Source: Populus alba | Lineage: Eukaryota; Streptophyta; Magnoliopsida; Malpighiales; Salicaceae | Length of the DNA: 64,000 nucleotides | Assembly: GCF_005239225.2 (NCBI RefSeq) | Contig: NC_133298.1 | Span: forward strand, 2,356,001 to 2,420,000 | Direction: 5' to 3' | Shown here: piece after piece, positions 12,043 through 22,923 of the stretch | How the letters are laid out: each line of letters opens with the position of its first letter | Numbering within the stretch: the stretch's first letter is position 1 | Made by a program: the position numbers and the translations under genes | The notes under the pieces: generated by a model | What the model was told of the DNA's origin: nothing | The model's database searches: none | Seen by the model: the letters and a program-made list of their open reading frames with translations, nothing else

Positions 12043-12433
12043 CTGATATTGTTGCAAAGGTCTGTTCTCGGTTCCTTTCTTTTTTCAAAAGTTATTTTCT
12101 TCACACTTTCGCCTCACTAGGATTTGATCTAAGGTGACTTTCTTTTCTTTTGTGAGATGTGCCTTTTATGCTCATTTCTTTATTTGGATTGGTGAATGTT
12201 GCGTCTCAAATAGAAATAAGCAGCGTTTGTGAATGAGTTACCATGCAGCGTTTGTGCTAAAGCAGATTATTGCACAAGACTTGTAAAACGGACAAAGGTT
12301 CCTTTCATAATTAGTGATAAAGTTGGACATCCTTGTGAAATGGTTATAAATGCAGGGTGTAGCATGGAGAAACCCTACAAGTAGTGGTTTCTAAATGACT
12401 ATAAAGGGAAATTTCTTCTCCCATGTAGTAACA
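12043..12433. other. Unassigned spacer between LTR end and Athila complex
   Basis: No gene or repeat is recognised. The last five bases, taaca (12429-12433), match tagca at 41697-41701 except for one base, so they may be the left target duplication of the Athila complex. Confidence 0.4.
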
Positions 12434-12466
12434 TGATTAGTACTTAAAAGTGCATGTTTATCAAGG
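12434..12466 (+). repeat. Athila LTR remnant, first 33 bp
   Basis: These 33 bases are identical to the start of the LTRs at 13798 and 39963 (tgattagtacttaaaag...). After them homology jumps to the 3' end of the LOG reading frame at 12476. Confidence 0.85.
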
Positions 12467-12475
12467 AAAGATAGG

Positions 12476-12554
12476 TCCCTGCATGAGTCGCCTAGATTGG
12501 TCAACTAAGGAAAGTCGTAAAAAGCTTAGATTAGATTTGAGCCTTCATCTTTGA
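12476..12554 (+). pseudogene. LOG-type gene, 3' fragment (left copy)
   Basis: It matches 38637-38715, the last 26 codons and stop of the LOG-type frame, with one visible base difference (gtcg versus ccg in a Ser-Arg codon). It is followed by the same 3' UTR and LTR as the right copy. It has no start or catalytic region. It sits directly after a 33 bp LTR stub, so it is a deletion relic and not an independent gene. Confidence 0.88.
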
Positions 12555-13797
12555 AACCTTGTGTCTTGTGGTTTTATTAATAGCATATTATTTTGTTTTA
12601 TTACTTCTTATATTTGTTTAAGTGTGTTTCAGGTTTGTCATTATTCGTTGTTTCAGGTGATGTCTTCTATACTCTATCTTTTTATCTTAGAACATTGAGG
12701 ACAATGTCTCGTTTTGGTTGGGGGGAGAGGGTAGTAGTTTAAAAAAAAAAAAAACCTAACCAACTAACTGTTTTTGTTTTTTAAAAAACCATTTGGCAAA
12801 ACTGTTATTACTAGGATTGCAGAGTAAAGAGGAATTATTCTTGAGACGCATCTTAGTAAAAATTTTCTAATGGTTATTTGCAATATTCATAACAAGGCCT
12901 ATTATAATACGTTTTGAAATATTCAGGTTTACAAACTCTCGCCTTGTTATCACTTGATTCTGCTCCTATACTCATTTAACAAGTATTATTAAACCTTCAT
13001 TTTCACACACACACTTCAACATATGATTGTGGGTTGCAGATTGGATTATTACATTATTTATGTTCTTTTGTTGAAGGTAACAACTAAGGGAAAGGGATAG
13101 TATATAATTTGCAAAAAAAAAAATGATAATATTGATGATAATGAAAACGTAGATAAGTTTGGTTTCGTAGCCTCCCTAACCTAAGCAATTAAGCCCGAAG
13201 GGGTGTTTTAACACCTAATACCCTAAAGTCAACTGACTTGGGAGCTATTGACCCAAAGCTTGTTACATGGGTTAAGGAGAAAAGCTTAAGTGAATCAAAC
13301 ATTGCACTATCTACGTATCAGTATCTGCAACTCGAGTTGTTAAGCTCGTAGGGGTGTCTTAACACCTAATGCCCTAAAACCAACTGGTCTGGGAGTCATT
13401 AGTCTAAAACTCGTTACATGGGTTAAGGATACATTGTGTTTTAAGTTGTATGTGTATATATATATTAAAAAAGAAGAAGAAGAAGAAAAAAAAAAGTAAT
13501 AATAATAATAATCTCAACCCAAGGAAGTTCACCTTAAACATTTGAACATAATATTGTTTTCTTCCAACAAAAGCCCCATCATCTATGTTTTCATATATTG
13601 AGCACATAAAAAGAAGGTTTATTAATATCTTGTTTAAGAAGTATGAAGCAGAAATATAAATTTATTGAGAGTTTGTTTATCTGGATAGATTAATGGAAGT
13701 TGAATGATGAATGCCTTGCTTTGTGAAACTTGCAAATTGTTTCTCTATTTTAACGCTTTAGATTACTAGGGACTAGTAATAAGCTGGTTGGGGGGTG
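12555..13797 (+). mobile_element. Athila 3' UTR, left copy
   Basis: This is near-identical to 38716-39962. It contains the attgaggacaatgtctcg motif followed by ggttggggggagagg (12701-12730), poly-A runs, and a second purine tract ggttggggggtg immediately before the LTR at 13798. The first motif resembles the 3' region usual in Athila elements. No ORF of interest is present. Confidence 0.75.
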
Positions 13798-14470
13798 TGA
13801 TTAGTACTTAAAAGTGCATGTTTATCAAGGTTTTATATCATCATTTTGCACTTGAAGTATCAATAACTCCTTAACTAAAGCATGTTTTATAATAACAAGT
13901 TTGATACAATAAGATACCTTAATTTATGGTAAATGCTCATCTTAAATGCAGGTTTATCACATAAATGAAAAGATTGATTGATGAGTTTAAGTATTGAAAG
14001 TGAAAGGACAAAGAGATGGCCAAACTTAGAAAAGAGATGCTGGCGCAGTCCAAACCGGAACATTGCTCGGTAATTGGATCATATATGGAGCTCTAGATCT
14101 CAGATTTAGGTCCATTTTATATGGATGGAAAGGTAAGAAAAAGGCCTACAACTTTCTTGTGGAGCCCAAGATTTGAAAAGGTCATTTTGAAGTCCAAATT
14201 GAAGGAACAGAGAAGGAGTCCGAAGCTGTCCTGCAGCCCAGACACTATTTAGTGTTCAGCCCATATCTTGAGTTCTAGAAGTCCAAATGACCTCATCTTT
14301 TTTTTGGTGGAAAGATGAGACAATTTCCTAGAACATTCCTGAGGATTCTGGGCAAATTATGATGTTAGCAATGACGTGTTGTTCATACAAGAAGATAAGG
14401 ATTGTCACCAAGTCAAGATGTGGCCACCCACTCATCATTTAGTCAATAAATCAATAGTTCCAAATTTTGG

Positions 14471-14481
14471 CCTATAAAAGG
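14471..14481 (+). promoter_or_regulatory. Athila LTR TATA box
   Basis: cctataaaagg lies in the first half of the LTR and is identical in the right LTR near 40636. It is the likely core promoter for element transcription. Confidence 0.6.
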
Positions 14482-14924
14482 AGGCACTTACCATGTATTG
14501 AGGCATCTTGGTTTCCAGATCAAGATCATGCTCTTGCTTTCTCTCTTTGTATTGCTTATGTTTTGCTTTCAATAATATCAAGTTTATGCACTTCATTTCC
14601 TTTCCTTTACTTAGTTAACTTTTTTCTCATTTATGTTCTTATCTTGTTCATTTATGTTTCTTTCTTTCATTATGTTTAGCTAAGTTAATTACGTCAAGGT
14701 GAAAAGGGTACACTAATGGTGTAAGAATAAGTATAATATAAACTTAACATGGACCTTAATGTTGGATACTAACATGTTTTATATTTGTTATCTTGTTCAC
14801 TTTTAATACTCTGCTTGTTAAATGGTTAATCTAGATTTATGTTGTATAACACTTGGTACAACAAATACTTGGCACTTTCATAACCCATACTGTATGGTAT
14901 AACCGACACCTGAGCTATGAAAGG

Positions 14925-17888
14925 TGTCGCACCCTAAAAAAAAGAAAAATTTGTTTTGCGACATTCGACTGGCGACTTTCGTTTTGTTTTACTGATTTGT
15001 TTCTTTGGAGTCGCCACCTAGTATTTTGGTCGCTAGGAACCCTAACTGGTCTTTCAGAGATTCTAAAGCAAGGGACTGGTTGCATAAATGAAAGGTATTA
15101 GCACCCCTAATATGCCCTACCTAAGGTAAGCTGCTTGGTGTTTGGTTTGCTCTTATAATCTATGGTGTTGGTGTTTTCTAGTCCCGTCAATTGATTTTGG
15201 GTAGAAATCTAAGGAGATTCCATGTGCTTTTGAAAAGCTCATTTTCCCCTTAGTATTTCAAAAGTTTTGCGACTCGTAAATCACAAGGAACAAATTAGAA
15301 ATCTAAGAAAATTCACAAACGTTTTAAAAAATAATCTTGCCTTAGTATTTCATACATTCACGGCTTGTAAACCGTGAAGAAAAAAATTTGAAATTTTGAA
15401 ATGTCCTCGATTATAATCAAGGCTTCTTTCAAAGATGTGTGCGGATTTATTACTCCCACTAATATTTTGGATATTCGTCCTTTAAGGATTTCTTTATCCA
15501 AACATTAGCGGTGAATAATAGATGAATTCCCCCCAAAAATAAAATTTTTTATAGTTTTTGGAATATTGGCCAATACCCTTTGGAGTTTTACAAACATGTT
15601 GTAAAATCCAGAAATGCAAGAAAATAGTTTGTGTTTAAGAAATCTATACGAAAACACACTTTCAAAGCTTCCAATATTTTTTTTTTATAAAAAGAACATT
15701 CAAAACATGTTAGAGTATTGGCCGTATGCAACACGCAAGAAAGCATTTTTTTTGTAAACACTTTTTTTTTTTGACGAAATCGGGTATTTTAATACTGAAT
15801 TTGTATCTCCACAGTATAAAAATACCAACTAATATTAAGTCATTTTTTTTAAAAAAATGTGCGGGAAAAAATCAACAATATTTTTAAGGAATTTTAGAAA
15901 TTTTTTTGAAAGCAAAAAAAAAAATTTATCTTTGAAAATCTTGGATGTCTTGACGAAAATCGGGTATTTTAAATACTGAATTTGTATTTCCACAGTATAA
16001 AAAATTCAAACCCCTATAAAACAAAAAAAATATATATATATGAAAAGAAAACAACAACATTTTTTAGATTTTTTCAGATTTTTTTTTAAAATATATATAT
16101 ATATATACACACACACATAATATAATATAATAATATAATATAATTATAATATATTAATATGTTAAGGGGGCTGGGTCGGCTCAACTAACTGGATCGGACT
16201 CAGCCCCACAAGTTGTTGGGCCGGACGCGGCCCAAAAGGGACTGGGCCGATTTCGGCCCAAGAAAAGTCCTAACTTGGTCTGGGCCGGACCCGGCCCAGA
16301 CCACCGGGTTGGGCCAGAATCCTTCTGGCCCATATACATGTTTCTGGGCCAGAACACGTCTGGCCCAGAAGAGAAGACAGAACAGGGGGAATTATTTCCC
16401 CCCCCATCCCCTGCATGCAGAACGATTCTGCATGCAAGAGACGAAACTTACAAGTAAAAAAAATATGCAGGGGAGAGAGCATACCTGGCGCGGCGGAGAC
16501 GGTGGTTTGCTGGCGGGGCTGCTGTGGAGGTGGTGGCAATGTCCTAGGTCACGGACGGTGACTCCTCATGGCGAATTCCAAATGGCCCAGCGACGTCCTC
16601 TCGGCTCGTTGGCTTGGTTTTGGTTTCCTAAATTCCCTCCCGGCTTCAAACCTTCCCTTTGCTCTCGGTTTTCTTGGGTTTTTCGGTGACTCTCTCCTCT
16701 GTTATGGTGTTTCTCTCTCTTCCTCTCTCTCTTTGTTGTTTTTTTTTTAAGTTTTGGTTCGGGTTCCTCTTCTTTTTTTTTGTTCTCTCCCCTTTTCTTT
16801 TATTCTGTTCTCTATTTATAGAGCCAGTGGGCGTGGCTTCACCGTGGAGCCAAGGAGCGGGTCGAGGAGCGGCTGGTCGGGGAGCGGCTGTCCAGGCGGG
16901 CCTCCCTTGGTTTCGGCAGTGTGGCGGGTGGTTGGCCATTGTCTTTTGTCGGTGGCCCAATGACGTGGGGCCTCGGCTGGTCGGTGGGCTAGAGGGACCG
17001 GCGAACTTTAACAATGCATTTTTTTTCCTTCTTCCCCGCTGTATGTTCGGGGGAAGAAGAAAGGTGAACAGTGCCGTTCAAAACGGCACCGTTCGGTCTT
17101 CTCTTTTTTTTTTTATATATGCATGAAACGACGTCGTTATGGAGAAAACACGTCGTTTCATTTAAAAAAAGGCGCCAGAACATTTGTTTTTGAATCAATC
17201 CTTAATTTATCATTTGTTCTATTAAGTCCTCAATCGAGTCCTGATTTTAAGAATAAAATTCAATTGCGTCCTTGCCAAATTCGGTCCCTGCCCCTATAGT
17301 TGGCTGCGTTTTTCACTTTGGTCCTTGGCCTCTGATTTTCACAATTAAGCCCCTAATTGATCAATAAACTTTCAATTTCTTCAATTAAGCCCCTGAATCA
17401 ATTCCAAACAGCCCCCTCTATCTTTGCGCCTTTTCCAAATTGGTCCCTGGTTTCGGATTTTCACAATTAAGTCCCTAATTGGCCATTAAACTTCAATATT
17501 TATGCAATTAAGCCCCCGATTTGACCCAATAAACTCCTAAGAAATATATTTTGGCCCCAGAACTTAAATTTCTTCTAATTAAAGCCCAAATTGACTTAAA
17601 AATCAATTTTTCTTGCAATCAAATCCTTTATAAATTCAAATAAAAATCCAATTAAGTCCATAAACATCCAAATTTGGGTTTTTCTCCTCAAAATTCAAAT
17701 TTTCCTTCTCAAAAAGGCTCTCATCATTCAAGAATATACTGTCAAAAAATCCGCCTTTGCATTTTTATACTCCTTGACCAATTTTCTGACCATTTTCTGA
17801 GCGCTTCTGCCTTCTGTTATTTTTCTAACCTCTTTTGGCTATTTATTTTATTTTTATTTTTGTGGGGACCCGAAAATGGGTTACAACA
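14925..17888 (-). mobile_element. Solo LTR of Tat/Ogre-like family 1
   Basis: It lies in reverse orientation: the reverse strand starts TGTTGTAACCC and ends GGGTGCGACA, with TG...CA ends and target duplication aaagg (14920-14924 and 17889-17893). The empty site is readable in the right Athila LTR near 41085. Length is 2964 bp, no internal region, so this is a solo LTR. It holds the conserved LTR end block with the PBS-like gcgactcc motif, and GGCCCA-rich stretches. ORFs seen in it (for example about 16213-17126) have no family resemblance. Confidence 0.93.
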
Positions 17889-18176
17889 AAAGGAACTTGA
17901 TTTGTTGTTAACATAAGTTATAATCATGAATGTCTGCCAACATTTACAAGTATTAGCTTTATTCGAATAAGATAACTAATGTAATCATGTTAACAATTTA
18001 TAATTTGATTGGAACCTCCTTTATGTGTGGTTTTCAATTGAGTAATAAGAGTTTATACTATACTTGTTTGAAGTACCATTAGTGGATCCTCTAACCTTGA
18101 CATTTGTTTTTATCATTGTTTAATCCTTACGTTAATCTTTCATCTCAAAGTTCTCATTAATTTCTTCATCTTCTGC

Positions 18177-18178
<2 letters not shown>

Positions 18179-18216
<38 letters not shown>

Positions 18217-18369
18217 TACATTCTGTTTATATTATATAATATATATCTTTGATCTTTTCATAAACTCAGTATATAGGCTGGAAACCTGTGACCCGATCTT
18301 TTAGATCATTCTCAGGTATAACAACGCCACATACTGAGTATTATAATAATAATTATTATTGTTATTGTT

Positions 18370-18403
<34 letters not shown>
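18179..18403. repeat. (ATT)n and (GTT)n microsatellites
   Basis: ATT repeats at about 18179-18217 and GTT repeats at about 18371-18403, inside the Athila middle LTR. The right LTR has shorter versions at 41379-41408 and 41560-41578. Confidence 0.9.
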
Positions 18404-18404
<1 letters not shown>

Positions 18405-18530
18405 ATTGTTATTTATAATTTATACAATTAACCTCTTTGTGGTTCGACCCCCGGTCTTGCCGGGTTATTTATTACTTCGACACTCCTGCACTTGAGAAAA
18501 GACATCAAGCTTTTGGTCGTGTCAAGTTTT

Positions 18531-18548
18531 TGGCGCCGTTGCCGAGGA
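18531..18548 (+). other. Athila primer binding site
   Basis: tggcgccgttgccgagga lies six bases after the LTR end. This form is typical of Athila elements, which are reported to use a tRNA-Asp primer. Confidence 0.8.
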
Positions 18549-18727
18549 GGTAAATTGTTGTATAAATTATAATATTTATTTTATTTTCTCTTTTCACTTT
18601 TCATTTTTTCTAACTCTTGTTTCTTTTCTTTTCTTCCTTTTTCTTCTCTTCTTACACGTGCATGAGAGTTTGGTCACGTACATTAAGTGGTCGACTTTGT
18701 AGGGTATCCTCATCATTTTCAGAAAAT

Positions 18728-20999
18728 ATGGCTGAAGAAGATAACCAATCGCTTTATAATGAGAATAATGAGAATAACTGTATGAGAACACTTAGAGACC
18801 ACATGAATCCCACAAGAACAAGTGCACCCTCATGCATAATTTTCCCTCCTGATGCATCTCATTTTAATTTTAAGCCAGGCATTATTCAACTTTTACCTTC
18901 TTTTCATGGCTTAGACCTAGAAAATCCATACTTGCATTTAAGGGAATTTGAGGAGGTCTGTAATACCTATAATGACTCAAATTGTAGCATGAACACCATT
19001 CAATTAAAGCTTTTTCCTTTTTCATTAAAAGATAAAGCTAAAACATGGCTACAAAATTTGAGACCAGGATCTATTCGTGCTTGGGATGAAATGCAACAAC
19101 AATTTTTAAAGAAGTTTTTTCCGTCTCACAGAACGAACTCTTTCAAAAGATAAATCATCACTTTCACTCAAAAGCCAGGAGAAACATTTTACCAATGTTG
19201 GGATAGGTATCGAGATTTGCTTAATACTTGCCCTCATCATGGTTTTGAAACATGGAGATTGGTTTCACATTTTTATGAAGGTTTAACACCTAGAGATAGG
19301 CAAATGGTTGAATTGATGTGCAATGGAACTTTCGAAGATAAAGACCCTAATGAAGCAATGGAGTACCTAGACTTGCTAGCCGAAAATGCTCAAAATTGGG
19401 ACACCACAGGTACTTATGAGGCACCAAGTAAAACTCAACCTCATACATCTAGTGGAGGTATGCACAACCTTAGGGAAGATCATGACCTCCAAGCCAAGTT
19501 TGCATCTTTAGCTAGAAAAGTCAAAGCACTTGAATTGAAAAAGAGTGGTCAATTAAAATTTGTTTAAGACATTGTGTGTCAAATTTGTGAAACCAATGAA
19601 CACTCAACAAATTATTGTCCAACTTTGCCTTCTTTTAGGGAATGCCTCCATGAACAAGCTCATGCTTTAAACAATTTCCAAAGGCCAAATCATAACCCAT
19701 ACTCACAAACATATAACCCTGGTTGGAGAAATCACCCAAATTTTAGTTGGAAGAGTGATAGCAACAATGCACAAACTTCACAGCCACCGTTTCAAGCACA
19801 CCATAATTTTCAAAATTCTCATGGATATGCACCTCCTTATGCTCCACCTCCTAGAAGAAATCTTGAGGAAACATTGCATGCATTCATTGAAAAGCAAGAG
19901 GCAATCAGCACTCAACTTGCTCAAGGCATGCCAGATTTTAAAGATACTCTTGCAAAGTTAACATTTGCTCTCAGTTTCCAAGAGAAAGGTAAGTTTCCAT
20001 CTCAACCACAACAAAATCCAAAGGGGCAATACAATGCAAATGCGAGTAGTTCTGGAAGCCAATACATGGATCAAGTCAAATCAGTCATCACTCTTCGTAG
20101 TGGTAAGGTTATTGAAAAACCCATTCTTGAACCTTTTTGAGAAAGATGATGAGTCTATCTCTGAGGGTAAGGAAGGGGTTGAACCTGAACATTGCAAAGA
20201 GAAGGCTGATTCCCCGCCAGCACTCCCATTTCCTCATGCCATGACCAAACAAAGGAAAGTCAATCACAACTCTGAAATCTTTGAAACTTTCAAACAGGTA
20301 AGGATCAATATACCTTTGTTGAATGCTATTAAACAAGTTCCTTCCTATGCTAAATTTTTGAAAGATCTGTGCACTATGAAGAGAAAACTGAATGTGAAAA
20401 AGAAAGCCTTTTTAGCCAAACAAGTAAGTGCCATTCTTCAAAACAATAATGCTTTGAAATATAAAGACCCTGGTTGTCCTACAATTTCTTGCTTTGTTGG
20501 AGAACATAAAATTGAAAGAGCCTTACTTGATCTTGGAGCTAGTGTGAATTTACTTCCATATTCAGTTTTTCAGAGTCTCAATCTAGGTGAGTTAAAACCA
20601 ACTTCTGTAACTCTTTTACTTGCCGATACATCTGTAAAAGTGCCTAGAGGAATAATTGAAGATGTGTTAGTACAAGTCGATAAATTCATTTATCCTGTGG
20701 ATTTTATTGTCTTGGACACGCAACCTGTTGAAGCATGTAATTCATTTCCTATTATTTTAGGACGTCCGTTTCTTGCAACTTCTAATGCATTGATTAATTG
20801 TAGGAATGGACTCATGAAGTTATCTTTTGGAAACATGACATTGGAGATGAATATTTTCAACATTTACAAGCAACCTGGAGATGATAATGATTTACAAGAA
20901 GTAGGTCATATTGAAGAATTAGTTCATGATCAACTTGAATCTACTTTTAGTAAAATTGAGTTGGATAAATATGAAGGTTTGCAAATGATTTATTCTTAG
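18728..20999 (+). pseudogene. Athila gag and protease, inactivated
   Basis: ATG 18728 opens a gag frame with TLRDHMNPTRTSAPS and an LPSFHGL-F-CNTY capsid stretch, typical of Athila gag. The zinc knuckle is C-x2-C-x4-H-x4-C (CQICETNEHSTNYC, from 19577). After a Pro- and Gln-rich linker the frame reaches a retropepsin with DLGAS at 20529-20543 and ILGRPFL near 20755. Stops interrupt it at 19151 and 19565, and a frameshift near 20138 separates gag from protease. The frame then stops at 20997. Gag forms the particle and protease matures the polyprotein; both are broken here. An upstream in-frame extension from 18617 lacks gag resemblance, so 18728 is preferred. Confidence 0.9.
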
Positions 21000-21057
21000 G
21001 AAGAAATCACGGATGAAAAAGGGACAAAAAATATTAATGCCGATCTTTTGTCAAGAG
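21000..21057 (+). pseudogene. Athila RNase H C-terminal scrap
   Basis: The bases after the protease stop read DEKG-x-N and a NADLLSR end, the usual C-terminus of the RNase H domain. The reading continues across element C at 31698. The reverse transcriptase and the main part of RNase H, normally over 1 kb between protease and this point, are absent, so the element lost its RT by deletion. Confidence 0.7.
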
Positions 21058-22902
21058 TGTTGCTACCCAATTTTTGACCCATGTTTTTGATATATTTTCA
21101 AAAAATCCAAAAAATAGAGAAAAACAATGAAAATCAAAAAAATATGTTTTTTTAATATATTCTCGTCATTTTAGCATTTTTCAGCGTCGTCTAAAAAGAA
21201 TTTTAATTTTTCAAAAAGATTTTCAAACGCGTTCGACTTTTCATGCGTCGTTTTTAAAATCATTGATTTTCCTCATCGAGTCGACGTTGATATTGCTCGT
21301 TTTCAAAAAAATACAAAAAAACAAGAAAAATCAAATTTTACAAAAAAAAAAAGTTAAGGGACCAATTTTGAAAACTTGGCAATATTTTTTGCCTATAAAT
21401 ACTGGTTTCCAACACTTGCAAACGGGGGCAATTTTGATATTTTGAGGGAAAAGACAACACAAAAACAAAACCCTAAAATCTATCTCTACCAAGCCAGCCG
21501 CCACCTGCACTCTCCCTCCCCTGCCTTGAATTTTTTTTTGATCCCCCACACAGACCCCTCTAACCGGAACAGCCACAGCCGCCTCACCATCTCCTCCCAC
21601 TCTCCCTCGCCCTCTGCCAAACAAACCAGCCACCACCTACACTCTCCCTCTCCTCCCCGATCTCCTCTCTTCGCCAACCAAAGCAACCGCTCCTTCTCCA
21701 GCCGAAACCAGAGAAACAAAGCCACCCCTGGCCTTTGATTTTTTCTCAGCCGGCAACAAACCGACAGCCCCCTCCCTCAGCAGCCTCTTCTTCGACGGTT
21801 CCTTCAACCAGCCGATCCACCGGCCACCGACAGTTGCAGATAGGACAAAACCCGAAGAGCCAGCAGTGTCGTCCACACCCCCTTGGCTGGCTACCAACAT
21901 CAACGGAGAAGCAGCTCCACAGATCGGCCATCAGCCGCCCGATCTACCTTCTCCACCCAACAAATGAAGCCGGCCACCACCGGACAACCCCCCATGACCA
22001 CCGCTAGATCTGCCATTGGCAGAAGCAAAAAAACAAGCCGGGAGGAGCCGAGGACACAAGTTTTTGAGCAGATCTAAAAATAACAAGATAAAATCGACTG
22101 GTGTGTGTTTCTTTTTTTGCTCTGCAGGTCACCGGCGGTTTGGGAGATTGAGAAGAGGGAGTCGATCCAGCCCCCCCTGTTGTTGGGTTTTTCTTGCGGC
22201 GGCGCGTGAACCCACGCGCCGCCAGTGGCGGTGGCACGTGGGAAGACGCGTCGCCACTGTTCATGCAGGCCCAGAAGTCCTTCCCTGCAATTTCTGGAGT
22301 TTTTAAGGACTATTTTGTAAATTTTAAATTAATTAATGTAATTTTTATTTATTTTGTTTTGAATTTGTATTTGTATTTGTATTGTGGATGTAAAAGAAAA
22401 AAAAGAAAAGAAAAGAAAAGAAAAAATAAATAATAAAAAGAAAGTTGTGTGCGTGTTTGTTTTTTTTATTTATGTTATTGGATTATAAAAAAAGGACAAA
22501 AAGAATTAATTGTTAATTTAAATATGGTTAAATATCTCAAGGACAAATAAAATCAAGTTGTATTTTCCATGAAAATGTAGGAACAAGTTTCTACATCTAT
22601 TCGGGGATTTAATAACTGATTTATTCAAGCCTTAGAATTTAATTAATATTTTAAATTTTCAAATCACATCAGAACACAAAGCAGCTTACCTCATGTAGGG
22701 TGCGTTAGGGGTGCTAATACCTTCCCTAACCACAACCAGTCCCTTACTCGCGATCTCTGACAAGACCAGTACATCAGGTTCCCTAGTAGCCCTCAATGAA
22801 TTACTAGGTGGCGACTCCAACGAACGAATTCAAAGCAAAACGCAACACAACGAGAGAAAAATCGCCAGCACGATGACGCGTCGGATTTTTTGGGGTGCGA
22901 CA
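21058..22902 (+). repeat. Element C 5' LTR
   Basis: 1845 bp. TATA box gcctataaat at 21391-21400. A CT- and Pro-codon-rich leader (21480-22000) gives spurious ORFs on both strands. A GC-rich stem-loop lies at 22198-22223 and the PBS-like tggcgactcca at 22809-22819. Compared with the 3' LTR it lacks about 109 bp near 21770. Confidence 0.92.
22198..22223 (+). other. GC-rich stem-loop in family 2 LTR
   Basis: Arms ggcggcgcgtg (22198-22208) and cacgcgccgcc (22213-22223) pair perfectly around an aacc loop. A second, shorter GC hairpin (ggcacgt/acgcgtc type) follows. The same hairpin is perfect in both LTRs of element E (50335-50360 and 59130-59155) and has two mismatches in the 3' LTR of C (30988-31013). 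Confidence 0.8.
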
Positions 22903-22905
22903 GAA

Positions 22906-22923
22906 TGGCGACTCCACTGGGGA
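22906..22923 (+). other. Element C primer binding site
   Basis: tggcgactccactgggga lies three bases after the 5' LTR. This is the Ogre/Tat form, reported as complementary to tRNA-Arg. The same site stands at 51092-51109 in element E. Confidence 0.8.

Larger units (their letters stand above)
13798..18524 (+). repeat. Athila middle LTR, split by a solo LTR
   Basis: Starts tgattagtacttaaaag and ends cttttggtcgtgtca. Without the nested solo LTR and its second target duplication it measures about 1758 bp, against 1734 bp for the right LTR (39963-41696). A TATA box (cctataaaagg, 14471-14481) precedes a plausible transcription start. (ATT)n and (GTT)n runs near 18179-18217 and 18371-18403 differ in length from the right copy. 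Confidence 0.88.

Noticed and set aside
21376..22306. Ser- and Pro-rich ORFs in the LTRs of element C (also 30055-31096)
   Set aside because: They lie in CT-rich LTR leader DNA, occur in both LTRs and change frame between copies.
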